Shown in pieces: positions 22,542 to 34,075 of a stretch of 64,000 nt of DNA; within the stretch, counting starts at the first letter, position 1; every line of letters begins with the position of its first letter. The DNA comes from Stenogyne calaminthoides (taxonomy: Eukaryota > Streptophyta > Magnoliopsida > Lamiales > Lamiaceae). Position numbers and translations under genes: made by a program. Under the pieces are notes generated by a model. That model did no database searches. It was not told the DNA's origin and saw only the letters and a program-made list of their open reading frames with translations. The stretch is from assembly GCA_037126765.1 (NCBI GenBank), contig JBBCBC010000017.1, positions 19,831,916-19,895,915 on the forward strand, in the 5' to 3' direction.

Positions 22542-23500
22542 CACAAATTCTCCTTTGAAACTTGGTCATTGCATGAATTTAATATCACTACACTTATAAA
22601 TAAATTGATATCATTACTTTTATAAACTAATACGCATAGCATTTAATTCTATGATACTAGTTTATTTATAAGTTTGTAGTATATCCATTGATAAATGTTA
22701 TATTATTAATTTGCAAGTGTAATTATATAAATTTTGTATTATGAACAAGTTTTGCAGAACACTTACTCATTAAATAATACAATCAATATATAAATACAAA
22801 ATATTAGTATACATGCAATGTATGAAGAAAGTAATGAAAATAAAAGACTATAATATTATTTTGCTTGAGGAATTTGTGGATTTAAAATAGAAATATTAAT
22901 TATTTGAGTAGGTCTCTTGTGAAACTTGTTTACCATGAAGCTAGTTAATCGTGAAATTGGTTCCATATGAATATAGACATGACCCTTCAGTTACAACGTC
23001 TAATATTCTTTTGTAATATAAGTCACACCCTTCAGTTATTATAACTAAATTTCAGAGACAAATTTAGGATTTGAAATTTAGGGTACATTAGGGGGTACAT
23101 TTGAGTTTTTTTTTTTCCTAATTATACATAATAAAATATAATTTTTATTTTTTTAACACAAGTTAAACATGGGGGGTACATTTTATTTTGGGGGTATAAT
23201 TGTACCCCCATGTACCTCCTCCCTCTGCCACTGCAACTAATACACATGTTGTAATATAAGTTACACCATTTAGTGTTATAGTGATACCCTTTATGTAATA
23301 AAAAGACAATACATTTCAGTTATCACGATTAATTTAATAATATAAATCACAACCCTTAATCACTTTTACAGATTCTTGTGTAAAACAAATTCTTCACCCT
23401 ATACTTTGCCTTATTATTTTCATTCAAGTACAATCATCAATTGTTTAATTTTTTATTTGGTACATCCATCTATTGTAGATTAAGATTAATCATGGTACAT
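22542..23500. other. AT-rich intergenic DNA
   Basis: No gene recognised. A short inverted GGGGGTACAT / ATGTACCCCC pair at about 23090-23220 may be a remnant of a small transposon. Confidence 0.4.
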
Positions 23501-24290
23501 CCACCTAGGAGCTAGGCGGTCGCCATCCTCCCCGATTTAGGCTAAGCTGTTGTTCTACGCGGTTCCGGTGCTAGGCGCCGCCTAGGCGGCCTCGGCACCT
23601 CCTAGGCGGCAAGTCGCCGCAAGTCGCCAGGCATATTTGGGTTTTTTTTAAATTATCAATTCCAGCAATTAAATGAAAGCCCATTAGAAGTAGAATCCTA
23701 AACCTAAAAGGCATACGCAGCCGCACACTCACATTCAAATTGGGCATACGGACTCAAAGTGAGAAATCAATTCAACGCGCCGCCCGAAGCCTGCCTCTCA
23801 CGGCCTCACCTGAAACTGCAGAAGCATCTTGGGCGGCATGGGCGGGCGGCGGCTTGCGGGTGACGTGTAGACGAAGGCTGCGAGCGCTGCATCGATCGGC
23901 CTCTGCAGCAGATGGGTGTGCGCCTGTGCGGCGCAAGCGAGGGAGATGGTCACGGCAGTGGGCATGGCGGCGGGCGCTGCGGTAGGCGCGGTGGCGGATG
24001 CGGTGGCGAAAATGGTGGATTAGGGTTGTTTTGAGTTTTTTACTTCTCTCATTCTCTGCTCTCTTCTCATTTTTCAATTTACACACTGAGATGAATTTTG
24101 GGCCTCTTGGCCTTTTTAACTCTGAAGTAATTTTGGGCCTTTTTGGCTTTATTAATTTAATTAGGATGATTTTTGGTGGAAAATAAAAAAAAATAAAAGT
24201 TATGTGACAAGTCTAGGTGGCGCCTAGGCGGCCTAGGCGCTAGGCGGCCAGAAAACGCTCGACTAGCGACTCGCGACTTCTGCACCCTTG
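23500..24290. mobile_element. Putative non-autonomous element with CTAGGCGCC-rich ends
   Basis: Both ends are dense in TAGGCGGCCTAGGCGCTAGG-like palindromes (23502-23630 and 24215-24265), while the interior is a GC-rich stretch (23700-24010) and then T-rich DNA. The GC-rich part has open frames on both strands, but their composition (Ala/Arg-rich) looks like frame noise in GC-rich DNA. Ends and target duplication could not be fixed. A captured gene 5' end is possible. Confidence 0.4.
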
Positions 24291-25244
24291 AGATTAATAT
24301 TAGCATCTATCAACTCGTATTAACGAGATTTGAAAATAGTATTTATATTATTAATTTTAGATTAAATACTTTAGACAGTTAATTAGTTTGATTAATTCAA
24401 TTATAGATGTAATTTATTTTCTAATATTATATGTGCATATTTTCACTCGTTTCTTATTCTAAATTATAAATAATGTAGTAAGTATTTAATATATGTATAT
24501 GTGCAAAGACGAATAATAGATGAAGGAAGACATAGACTATGAAAATTTTCCATGATCATAAATTCAGCTATTGAAATCAAAATTTTAATGTAATATAATA
24601 TACCATAAATAAAAGAAACTGATAAAAAAACCATAAAAATAGAATAAAATTATGAAAATGTATATTATTTAATAAAAGAGTGTTTTATACAATTTTTGTA
24701 CTATTTGATACATGTACTATAATATTTTTTACTGAATTTTCCCAATGGAAAGTAGTTTTTTATTTCATCTACGACAAACACCTTCCTGTTACTTCAAAAG
24801 TTAGTCATCGGATTAACAAACTCTTGGCTCTAAACTTTCAATTCATGAATCCTCCATAGAGATCTAGGCAATTCTTCTATTAAATACAATATAAAAAAAT
24901 TATTAAATCATTTTTTAACACTTAATATAATTAAAATATGAACAATCATATTCCTTAACTAAAAAACAAATAAAAAAATATTTATTATATTATTGTACCT
25001 ATTTGGAATGAAGATATATAACAGAAAATATAAGTGACATCCCATACAATCAGTGGATACACAACAATATATATACAAGAAAAGATCTTAATAAATTACT
25101 ACAATCTTTCTATTTCCTTGAATAGAAACGGTTCTCAATCTTCTAATTTCTTGAGAATCTTGATTTATTTGAAGTGGAGATTTTAATCTAGAAGCGTGCT
25201 TTATACGCCTCCGTAAAATTGACTTTTTATCGCAATCTAGATTT

Positions 25245-25305
25245 TGAAAAGAAGATCTTCATAACGTGGTCTTGACAATGGCTTAGTGATCAGGCCAGTT
25301 AATTG
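25245..25305 (-). pseudogene. Copia polyprotein C-terminal remnant
   Basis: On the minus strand the frame reads TGLITKPLSRPRYEDL, resembling the conserved end of Copia RNase H (ADLxTKPL). Surrounding frames are full of stops. The rest of 24291-25980 is AT-rich and holds no recognised gene. Confidence 0.4.
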
Positions 25306-25992
25306 TGTTTATTACACACTTGACATGTCACATATGTAGAACAATTTGACTTAGTAGTTTCCGACGAAAATTAGGAGCGCGTTGTCGACACACAACTAAA
25401 ACAACGTTGTTTTGGACATTTTTTGCCGACCTTCGACAGTCTGGAACTAAATTTAAATTAAATTGAAACAAATTGAATACATATAAGACTAAATTGAAGA
25501 GGTTGATATTTACAGGATCATTTCAATAAAAATGAAAAGTTATGAGACGATTTTGATTTAAATCCCATATATCTTGTGAAATTTTGTTTTATCTTTTCCG
25601 AATAGGAATATAACTACATGGCATACAACCTTTTAATTTTGTGTGTGCGTTGGAACCGTCAATTTATCTGCATCTCTTCCTTAAATATTAAGGAATTTTG
25701 GTTACAGTGTTTTAAAGTTTGTAAATAATTATAACAGACATTTATACCAAAAATTAAATAAATAAGACAAATAAATATTTTCTTAATTAATAAGAAAACA
25801 AGCTGCAAAGGATAGAGAGAACGGAAGAAATAAACTTTGTAAAAAGAACACACACGAAGTAAACAACTCGTACAATAGATGGAAAAAATATGAAATTCAT
25901 TAAATTTTTCATAAATGAATATGATTCATGTAAAACATTTTTCGTGCTACATGTTTCCTTATATCTTGAAAAATTCATATATAGCATGGTTA

Positions 25993-26416
25993 AGAGTTTC
26001 AATCAAAATGATCTCATAACTTTGATATCAAATAAGATTTAAACCACAGAAAAAACTCAAAACGACGTCGTTTTAATGTTTCAATTAGGGATTTTATTTC
26101 GACGGATGCTGTGACTGGACTGACACATGTAATTTTTTTATTTTAACAACTGGAATTTCAAGTCATATAATTAAAAAAAAAACTCAAAATTCATCCTTTT
26201 ATATGTGGCAGTACACGTGGCATTTCAGTCACAACATTTGCCGATTGAAAAGCCCCAAATTGAAACGGTAAAACTACATCGTTTTGAGTTTCCGACCGAA
26301 TTGAGACTAAAATTGGACATTGTCAAAGTTATTGGGACTAAATCGACAATAAAAAAAACTTATGGGACTAAATCTATTTGAGGCCAAAGTTATAAAACCA
26401 TTTGTTTTTCAAACTC
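25993..26416. mobile_element. Fold-back Mutator-like MITE, copy 2, with 9-bp target duplication
   Basis: AGAGTTTCAATCAAAATG at the left and CCATTTGTTTTTCAAACTC at the right are the same family ends as at 22182-22541. The perfect 9-bp duplication GCATGGTTA flanks it (25984-25992, 26417-26425). Nine base pairs is characteristic of Mutator-like elements. Its insertion site is the left edge of an hAT element. Confidence 0.8.
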
Positions 26417-26423
26417 GCATGGT

Positions 26424-26938
26424 TAGGGGTGGGATAAATATGAAAAAAATTCGGTATATCTTATTTATCGTTCTGAAAAATATCGAATTTATTGAAATTT
26501 TCGATACAGTATGATACAGTATCGAAAAGTTTTGTATGGTAACAGTGTGATAAATAAAAAGTTTCGATATATCCTGGTATACCGAAAAAATCGGCATTTC
26601 GATATTACGGTATGTTGGTATTTTGGTACTTGCCGTGAATACTCTAAAAAAATTTGGTATGATATATAAAGAAATTCTGGCATGGAATAGTATACAAAAT
26701 TTTCGATATTTAGCATTTTATTGAAAATTCGGTATGGTATATATGGTGTACTGAATTTTCGATACGTTATGCGGTATGCAATTTTAATATATTGAAATTT
26801 TGGTATTAACGATTTATGATATATTGAAGTTTTCGGTACGGATAACAATATGATTTTTTAGATACCGAAAATATCAATAATGTACATGGTATGGTTCGAA
26901 ATTTTCGATATGGTACGATAAGCCACTCATAATAATTA
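26424..26938. mobile_element. hAT-type MITE with 8-bp target duplication
   Basis: Starts TAGGGGTGGGATAAATATG; the interior is made of repeated TTCGGTATA / TTTTCGATA blocks. The right flank AGCATGGT (26939-26946) is identical to 25983-25990, which was the left flank before the Mutator-like MITE inserted. Eight base pairs and a TAGGGGTGG start fit hAT elements. Confidence 0.75.
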
Positions 26939-27280
26939 AGCATGGTTGTGTGGATCTAGAAAAAAACTCTAATAACAAGGTTGAAATAATAAGTAATAAA
27001 TAAGTTTGGAATTTAATCACCAAAAGAGTCTTTATTTAAATGGATAAAACCCTCATCTAACTATGTTACTTAATAACCTCACTTTCAAGCCGCGAACTTT
27101 TCATGGAGAGTTACACGCAGTTTAAACTTGCAAGCAAAGCGATCGTATGTGTCTTTTAATGGTAAATAATGAAAAGCCAAAGCTAAAATGCACCTACATT
27201 AATTTTTGCTAGCTATTTTCTTGTTTGGTGATTATTATTTTCTTGATTTCTCCCTTTAGATCTTTCAACACATTATGCAT

Positions 27281-27288
27281 TATATATA
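27281..27288 (+). promoter_or_regulatory. Possible TATA box of the UPF0496 gene
   Basis: TATATATA followed by GGGTGG lies 36-43 bp before the first in-frame ATG at 27324, or about 75-80 bp before the second at 27363. Confidence 0.35.
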
Positions 27289-27323
27289 GGGTGGACGACC
27301 GAGATTTCTTTCTCATTACAACG

Positions 27324-29472
27324 ATGATATCAATGTTACATATTGCCAAAATCTTACCGTCTATGCTTGTGTCATGCTTCACAAAGGAAGGTGTGTTTCA
27401 AGTCTCTTAACACATTTAATTTCTACATTTCATAATCTTTTCACAAAACGAAAAATCTTTTCATTGTTTCATGTCACAAATTAAACGGCGAGTTTATATA
27501 TGACGAACGAATGATTGGTTTTAGTCGCATAAAAAAAATAATTGGGGAGAGGGGAAGAACACACGATATCATTTGTTCAAAAAATAGTGTTCCTCGGGGT
27601 TAAATTGAGTCACAATTTATGAATTTGCATTCAGATTTGACGGTTAATTTTCATTGGGGGTGGGAGAACTTAAGGTTTTTGTTTATTTGATATTATCATT
27701 CAAGTCTCCACACATGTTAAATTTCTCCCTCAAATTGAGTCACTTTTATAGATTAGATTTGCATTGAGGTCGACGATTAATTTTTATTTACTTTTAGTTT
27801 AAAAGGAAAAACCCATTATTGGTTTCTATTCATTCAAGACTAGAGTTTAACAACGAAGGAAATTGACTTTTAGTCCCATCATTTTCTCTAGAAGTTTTAG
27901 GGTTTTTATTCATGTGATCTTGTTGAATATGATTTCTTCTTCAAATCTTCAAACACATTAAAATAATCAAATTGAGTCACGATTTATGGATTTGCATGGA
28001 TCATCGATTAATTTCCATTTATTTTTACCTTAATTAAAAAGGAAGAAATTAAATCTCTTTACTAATTTCTATTCATTCTTTCATGTCACAAAAAGACATA
28101 GTTTTGTAGCAAATAAAATCGATTTTATTCCCACCATTTCTCTGGGTTTCTTTGGGTTTTTATTTTATGGTTGAATCATTTTATTTTATGGTTGAAATTG
28201 AGTTACAAGATTTATGGATTTGTATTGGGATCGGCGTTATAACTTTATTTTCTTTTACTTTAAATGAAAAACGTGTTATTGATTTATTTTCCCTTTTTTC
28301 ATGTCACAAAAACTTCATTTCTGTCCCATTTTTTTATTTTTTTTAGTAGATTTCCTGTGCACCGTGCAACTCAAGCGTATTTTTAAAACATACAATTTGT
28401 GTTAGTGAAAATAAATTGTATGACAAACAAATTGATCGAGCTTATAATAAGTTGCACTTATACAATAAAACAAACTATATATTTCAAAAAAGTACTTGAG
28501 TTGCACGGTGCACCTAGTTCATACATGACTAATTTTTGTAAATTGTGTTTATGGGATTTAGGGTTTCAATTCATATGATCCTGCTAAATCAATTAATTCT
28601 CATTCAATTTCATGCTTATGACGTTCAAATTTATTTCAGGTGGACATAGAATAGAAGAAAAGAGCACCCAAACACACACAAGCTCGACAAACGTTAACGA
28701 AGAGTACACAGATATCTGCAACCAAATCGAACAACAATTAGGAACAAGCATAAATCTATTAATAGAACCGAATGAAGAAACCCTACTTTCCATACCCGGA
28801 AACTCCAAATACCACCAATTCCTCGACAATTACTTGGACATAAGCCAAGAAGCCGGACGAATCTGCGAATCCATTCTACAAAATCTCCATCAAGTACGCC
28901 TCAATTACCACACCATAAAGAATGTCGTCAAATTGATCGAAAAATCGCCCGATTACACACAACAATTACAAATGGATCTTCAAAGACCTCGCTTCATTCT
29001 CATTACGCACAAACCCCTTCTCGACGTTGACCCCCAACAAATTCAACGACCTACGCAACAGCCACGTGGAATTTCTCCATCAGCTGACGTCACAATGCAA
29101 GAAAACAAAAAAGAGAACAAAATTCATGACGTGGATAACCAAGAAAGAATCGAAGGGAGACGAGATAGAAGTGGAAGTGGAAGTGGATATTGCAGCGCGT
29201 GGGGTGTACGCGTTGATCAAAGATTTCGACACAACAGGTGCGTGGCGGAGAGATGTGTGGCTGAGATTAATTGTAATACAAGGAAGGATATGAGCGTGTT
29301 GCAGCAAGTCACTACGGAATTCAAAATGCGGGACTACTGTTGCTTTCAACAACACTTGCAAGAGCTGGAGCAACAGATTTATTTGTCGTTTCTTGATATA
29401 ACTCGATCCAGGAAACGACTTTTGCAAGAATTGCACAACTATGATTGTATGTATATGAATAATAATTTATAA
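27324..29472 (+). pseudogene. UPF0496 (DUF677) family gene with two frameshifts
   Basis: Exon 1 runs from ATG 27324 (or 27363) to 27390 and ends AAGGAAG before GTGTG. Exon 2 starts at 28640 after TTTATTTCAG, and the phase joins correctly to GGHRIEEK. Exon 2 reads NEEYTDICNQIEQQL, YLDISQEAGRICESILQNLHQ and LNYHTIKNVVKLI in frame 1. The homology then moves to frame 2 (WIFKDLASFSLRTNPFS, LTPNKFNDLRNSHVEF, CKKTKKRTKF, DIAARGVYALIKDFDTTG) between about 28945 and 28965. It returns to frame 1 near 29270 (FQQHLQELEQQIYLSFLDITRSRKRLLQEL). The membrane-spanning segment usual before AAxGVY is missing, replaced by an EVEVEV repeat. Function of the family is poorly known. Sequence error at both sites is the alternative to pseudogenisation. 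Confidence 0.75.
28346..28530. mobile_element. Fold-back MITE, GTGCAC family, copy 3
   Basis: GTGCACCGTGCAACTCAAG at the left and its complement CTTGAGTTGCACGGTGCAC at the right, with CAATTTGT arms inside. It lies in the intron of the UPF0496 gene. Confidence 0.75.
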
Positions 29473-30290
29473 CTACACATATAAATTAAACATGTAGTTG
29501 ATATGTATAGAATATATTAAGTACATATATAATTTTGTTATAATTAGGTAAGATAAATATTTAGGTCTCTGATGCATTAATTTATAGGATCCTATAATCA
29601 ATGTTTCTAATCTAAAATAAATAAATAAAAGTGTAATGTTCAGGACGGTAAATATATATTAATTATTTAAGGGATTAAATTTTTTTTAGTATAGTATCTT
29701 ATTACTGTTTTAAAATTGATCTCGATAGTTTTGATTTTTTAAAATTTAGTCCTATAAATTTACAAAGATTTTGAAATTGATCATTTTATCAGCAATAGAA
29801 GGTCATATATCCTTCAAGGACCATGTGGATTTTTATTTTTATTTTCCTTTTTCTTTTATGCATTATGTGGTTTTTCTTTTCTTTTTTTATTTATCAATTA
29901 AAGTCTTATTTATGTTTATTAATTCAGAATAATATAATTTATAATTTATAAATATAATTAAATATTATAAAATAATTAGTTTCAATTTTTTTATTAGTAT
30001 ATAATTATTTTTTAAACAATATATTTTAAAATTTTAAATATAATTTCAAAATAATAATTAACAAAAATTACTATAAATAGTATGATATTGTTGACATTAA
30101 TATTTGTGGCATTGATGATTATTTTTTTAATATTGTTGATTGATACAATTTGAATTAGTAAATTGATTGCCAGATTGAAACAGTAAATCAAATTCTTGAA
30201 TCTAATTTTAAACTTCAACTTTGTCACTCAATTTTAACTTTAAACTTAACTAAGATCCATTTAAAAAATAGATAAATATATTATGTGGAA
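29473..30290. other. Very AT-rich intergenic DNA
   Basis: Long A/T stretches with no gene, repeat family or terminal structure that I can recognise. Confidence 0.4.
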
Positions 30291-30337
30291 GCCCAACTCA
30301 AATTGTGGAAGCAATTAATTATATATTCAAAAAATAT

Positions 30338-30527
30338 TTAGATTTCTGAAGATCTGCCAGCAATGTCGATGACAAAACGGTACTTGACATCATTTTTTAC
30401 CAATCGATCGAAGGCTACATTTATTTGATTTGGGCTAACAACCTCGATGTGGCACGTTATGTTGTGTTTTCTGCAAACATCCATCATTTCTTGTGTCTCC
30501 TTCATACTTCCGATCAAGCTTCCTTTC
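30338..30527 (-). pseudogene. Isolated last exon of a cinnamyl/mannitol alcohol dehydrogenase-like gene
   Basis: The minus strand reads KGSLIGSMKETQEMMDVCRK, then IEVVSPNQINVAFDRL and KNDVKYRFVIDIAG, ending in TAA at 30338. This is the C-terminal segment of the CAD/MTD dehydrogenase family. It closely matches the last exon of the pseudogene at 60178-60380, and the similarity extends some 45 bp past the stop (CCCAACTCAAATTGTGGAAG). No other exon lies upstream; at 30528 the sequence switches to unrelated T-rich DNA. The frame is open but there is no start or promoter, so it is a duplicated fragment. Confidence 0.8.
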
Positions 30528-30531
30528 TTCT

Positions 30532-30790
30532 TTTTATAAATAAAAGATTTGATTTTTATTCAACTGAAATTGAAATCAATTGTTCATAGATTTGCAGCAA
30601 AACCAATTGATCTTAAATCGACTCGATTGCTGGACATGGTGAGTCTCAAATCCTAATCTATTTCTCTTTTTTATAAATAAAGATTTGATTTTTATTCAAT
30701 TGAAATTTAAATCAGTTGTTCATAGATTTGCAGCAAAACCAACCGATCTTTCACGAGGAACCGATATGGTGAGTTCAAGTTTTTTTTTTT
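30532..30790 (+). repeat. Two tandem copies of about 130 bp
   Basis: TTTATAAATAAA.GATTTGATTTTTATTCAA to TTTGCAGCAAAACCAA.CGATCTT, ending CATGGTGAGT / TATGGTGAGT, occurs from 30532 and again from 30671. The copies differ by scattered changes. ATGGTGAGT resembles a start codon followed by a splice donor, but no downstream exon was found. Confidence 0.75.
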
Positions 30791-31272
30791 TAACTGATGA
30801 GATTGGTGATTTGATTTTTAATAGAGTTTTCTTTTTAAATCGATTTTTGTAATTTCATTTATGTTATTGATTGTCAAAATTAGTGTATTGAATCATATTC
30901 TAGGTTTTTTACTCCATCTATGTGCTTATAATTTCACTTCTTGATCATTTATGTGTGGAATTATACTTACAATGTTTAGTCATGTGTTGTGTATAGCATG
31001 AGATTATTATGCTTTAAAGAATAAAATCAAGAATGAACATATATATAGAACTGTGATATAAAAAACATCACTGACTTAACAAACATATAAGCAATACATC
31101 AAGTTTAACAAACATATAAGCAATATTTCCTAAACTTGTTGAATCTTAGAAAGTATTAGTGGAAAAAGTATTGGCATAGATCAGATTGCACACATTGCAA
31201 TTTTAGAATCCATCCTTAGTGAGCCCTAGTCCTTCCAACAGTTGATCATGCTACAGCAGGTCCAGCAGTTGC

Positions 31273-31536
31273 TCATGGTCCAGCAGGTGCAGCACCTGGT
31301 GCTGGAGGCTGGTGGCTCGTTTTGCATTTGTTTGTGTGTGCATACATTGCATCGCCAACCAAATCTAGTGTTTTCTTACAGTAGGGGCACCAGAACTTCA
31401 CCTCATTCTTAATGGTTGTCATACATGTTCTATGTGGAGGCAAAGGAGTGGTCACTGAAGAAGAAGGCAAAGGAGTGGTTGAAGAAGGAGTCAAATAAGA
31501 GGGTGGTGGTGGTGATGGACCTATATTCTTTCTCAA
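31273..31536 (-). CDS. Small uncharacterised ORF with a C2HC zinc-finger-like motif, 87 aa
   Basis: The protein has a Pro/Ser-rich N-terminal half (GPSPPPPSYLTPSS), then a segment with Cys-X2-Cys-X13-His-X3-Cys (WCPYC...HTNKC, residues about 49-71), and a short Ala/Pro tail. The composition is unlike neighbouring AT-rich DNA. I do not recognise a family. The ATG lies in a stretch also open on the plus strand (31416-31649), whose product is Lys-rich and equally unknown. It may be part of a larger exon or a transposon remnant. Confidence 0.25.
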   Translation of the reverse strand: MRKNIGPSPPPPSYLTPSSTTPLPSSSVTTPLPPHRTCMTTIKNEVKFWCPYCKKTLDLVGDAMYAHTNKCKTSHQPPAPGAAPAGP

Positions 31537-31989
31537 ATAACAAGGTCAAGTACAGGTTCAATACCTTGAAACAATTGAGTGCACATTATGAAGAGCATCA
31601 TGGACCTATTTTCATTGCAAATTTGAAAAAAGTATGCAACAGGTATTGATGTGCCATAATTTTTTTTTTAAAGGATTGATGTGTCATAATTGATGTGCCA
31701 TAAAAAGATGCATGGTTTATAACGTTATATCAAATTATTAAAAATAGTAGCATGAGTGGGAGGTGTATAGAGCAAGGGGAAAGTTAATTATAATACTATG
31801 GTTTGGGTCTTATCTCACTAACCAATGAACGCTTCATTTCTTCCCTTTTCTTATATTAGTAGCTTGATAAATGATATAGATACGAATGATAGAAAATAAG
31901 AGAGAATATTGTAAAAATAGATCTGGTACAGTGGTATTTGTTGATTAATGTGAATATAGTAAAAATAGATCTAGTATAGTGGTATTTGT

Positions 31990-32660
31990 AATTTACGTTT
32001 ATGGTACTGCTCATTATTGTTTGTGATATTCCTGATAAATATTTGTGTTATTGTTGATTATTGGTTGTGATATTATTGATTATTATTTTTTGTATTGTTG
32101 ATTAATATCTATGGTACTGTTACTGGTTATGGTATTGTTGATTATTATTTGTTGTATTGCTAATTATTCTTTGTGGTATTGTTAATTAATATCTATGATA
32201 TTATTGATAATTGGTTGTAGTATTGTTGATCATTCCTTGTGGTATTGTTAATTATTTATTGTGGTGTTGTTCATTATTCCTTGTGGTATTACTAATGAAT
32301 GTTTATTGATTATTGGTTGTGGTATTGCTAATTATTCTTTGTGGTATTGCTAATTAATATCTATGATATTAATGATAATTGGTTGCAGTATTGTTGATCA
32401 TTCCTTGTGGTATTGCTAATTATTCATTGTGGTATTGCTGATTATTCCTTTTGGTTGTGGTATTGCTAATTATTCATTGTGGTATTCTTGATTATTCCTT
32501 GTGGTATTACTGATTAATGTATATAGTATTATTGATTATTGGTTATGGTATTATTGTTTATTGATTGTGGTATTGTTATTTATTGTTTGTTGTATTGTTA
32601 TTGATTATGATATTGCTAATAATTTCTTGTGGTATTACTAATTAATGTATATGATTCGAT
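31990..32660 (+). repeat. Imperfect minisatellite, about 20-bp unit
   Basis: About thirty degenerate copies of TTGTGGTATTGTTGATTATT, with variants GCTAATTATTC and ATTAATATCTATGATATT that recur in a longer higher-order pattern. No coding potential. Confidence 0.85.
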
Positions 32661-34070
32661 TATTTATAAAGGCCAAATATCGGTGTATATCATACATTTG
32701 CTTTGAGGATTAAAACAAAAATACAATCGGTAAAAATAATAGAATTAAATGAAATAAAAGCATAAAAAAGGAAAGGAATTAGGTGCCAAAAAAAATGTTA
32801 GCCTGTAAGCCGTAAACTGAGAAGAATTAAAAGAGAGGAGAAAGAGAAATGATCAATGGGGTGATAGGAATTTTAAAGTCAAAATTACTCTTGTACCATT
32901 AATAAAATAATTTTATACTCTATATATTTAAAATCTTATATTATGTATTTTCTTTAAACCTACCTTATTGTTAATACTGAAAATATTTCACAACCTTCCA
33001 CCGCCATAGCGCCGCCGCGGCCACCACCACCATTAGCGCCACTGCCACCAGTTTTTAAATCAGCCACATCGTTGGCTCCAACCACTTCCTAATAAATTGT
33101 CGGTCATGAAAAATGAAGCTTCCAGAAATTCAAAATTAATGAAGATGAAAGCTGGAGAAGATGATTCAAAATCTCAATTTCATATCTTCGAATAGAGAAG
33201 AGAACCGTGAGAGGAATGAAGCCTTGGAGAGAAGAGAGACGAGAGAATCAGTTGCTCCACGAATATAGTCCAGTCATGGAGAGGAGGAGCGAGAAAAATG
33301 AAATATGAAAGATTTATTAAATTTGAAATTGACAACCAAGAGGCTATTGGAGAGTAAAAGTAAATTGGGGGAAATAATTTTTAGTCCAGGGCGAAGCTAT
33401 TGAAGTAGCATGCCTCCACACCACTATTATTGACATTTTCGCCATGTCCATTTGGAAGAAAAATTGGGTTAAGGAAAATGGGATGTGGAAAATAGTAGAG
33501 ATAAAATAACTTGGGATAAATAATCTTAAATATGTGGCAAAGCTGTTAGGGTAATCGTCGCTACCATATCGCCATTGTTTCCATTTCTATCATAATCATT
33601 TCCTAAAGCTTTTAGGGTTGAGTGACGGAACAAGGACGAGGAAGAAGTAGTAATTATGAATATAACAAAAATTTTAAATGATTTAATGTTAAAATTAATT
33701 AATATTTGTGGATGAAAACGTGTCACACCATTTCAAATTTGTGGACCTAATTCAATGAGTGGGATGGGGTGTAATTCACGTGAGGATTTGGCCTTTGTGG
33801 GGAGGCAGATTTTGGGGGGTTTAGGGATGCTTTACATTTGAAGTTTTAAAAAAATAAATACATAGTATATTATTATTTTTTTCATTAAGGGCACAATAGT
33901 CATTTGATCCACCTTAAAGTTATCACCCGGGTGAGTCACCCCATATAGCATCATCCGAGGAGAAAATAGGAAAAAAAAAAAAAGAAAGAATGTGAAAAAA
34001 TAGAGTAAGATGCTATCGTGCCTTAAGTGGTACAGAATCCGGGATATGACAAACAAAGACAAGAAGTGGT
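32661..34070. other. Intergenic DNA, no gene recognised
   Basis: Contains a short GCC-rich patch (CGCCATAGCGCCGCCGCGGC at 33002-33030) and a stretch near 33880-33960 (GGGCACAATAGTCATTTGAT) whose style recalls non-autonomous Harbinger elements, but no termini could be fixed. Confidence 0.35.
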
Positions 34071-34075
34071 GGAAC

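Noticed and set aside
23740..24086. Open frames on both strands in the GC-rich patch
   Set aside because: Ala/Arg-rich products in GC-rich DNA with no motif; stop codons are simply rare there.
26409..26848. Tyr/Ile-rich open frames (62 and 119 residues) on the minus strand
   Set aside because: They arise from the TTCGGTATA repeats of an hAT MITE.
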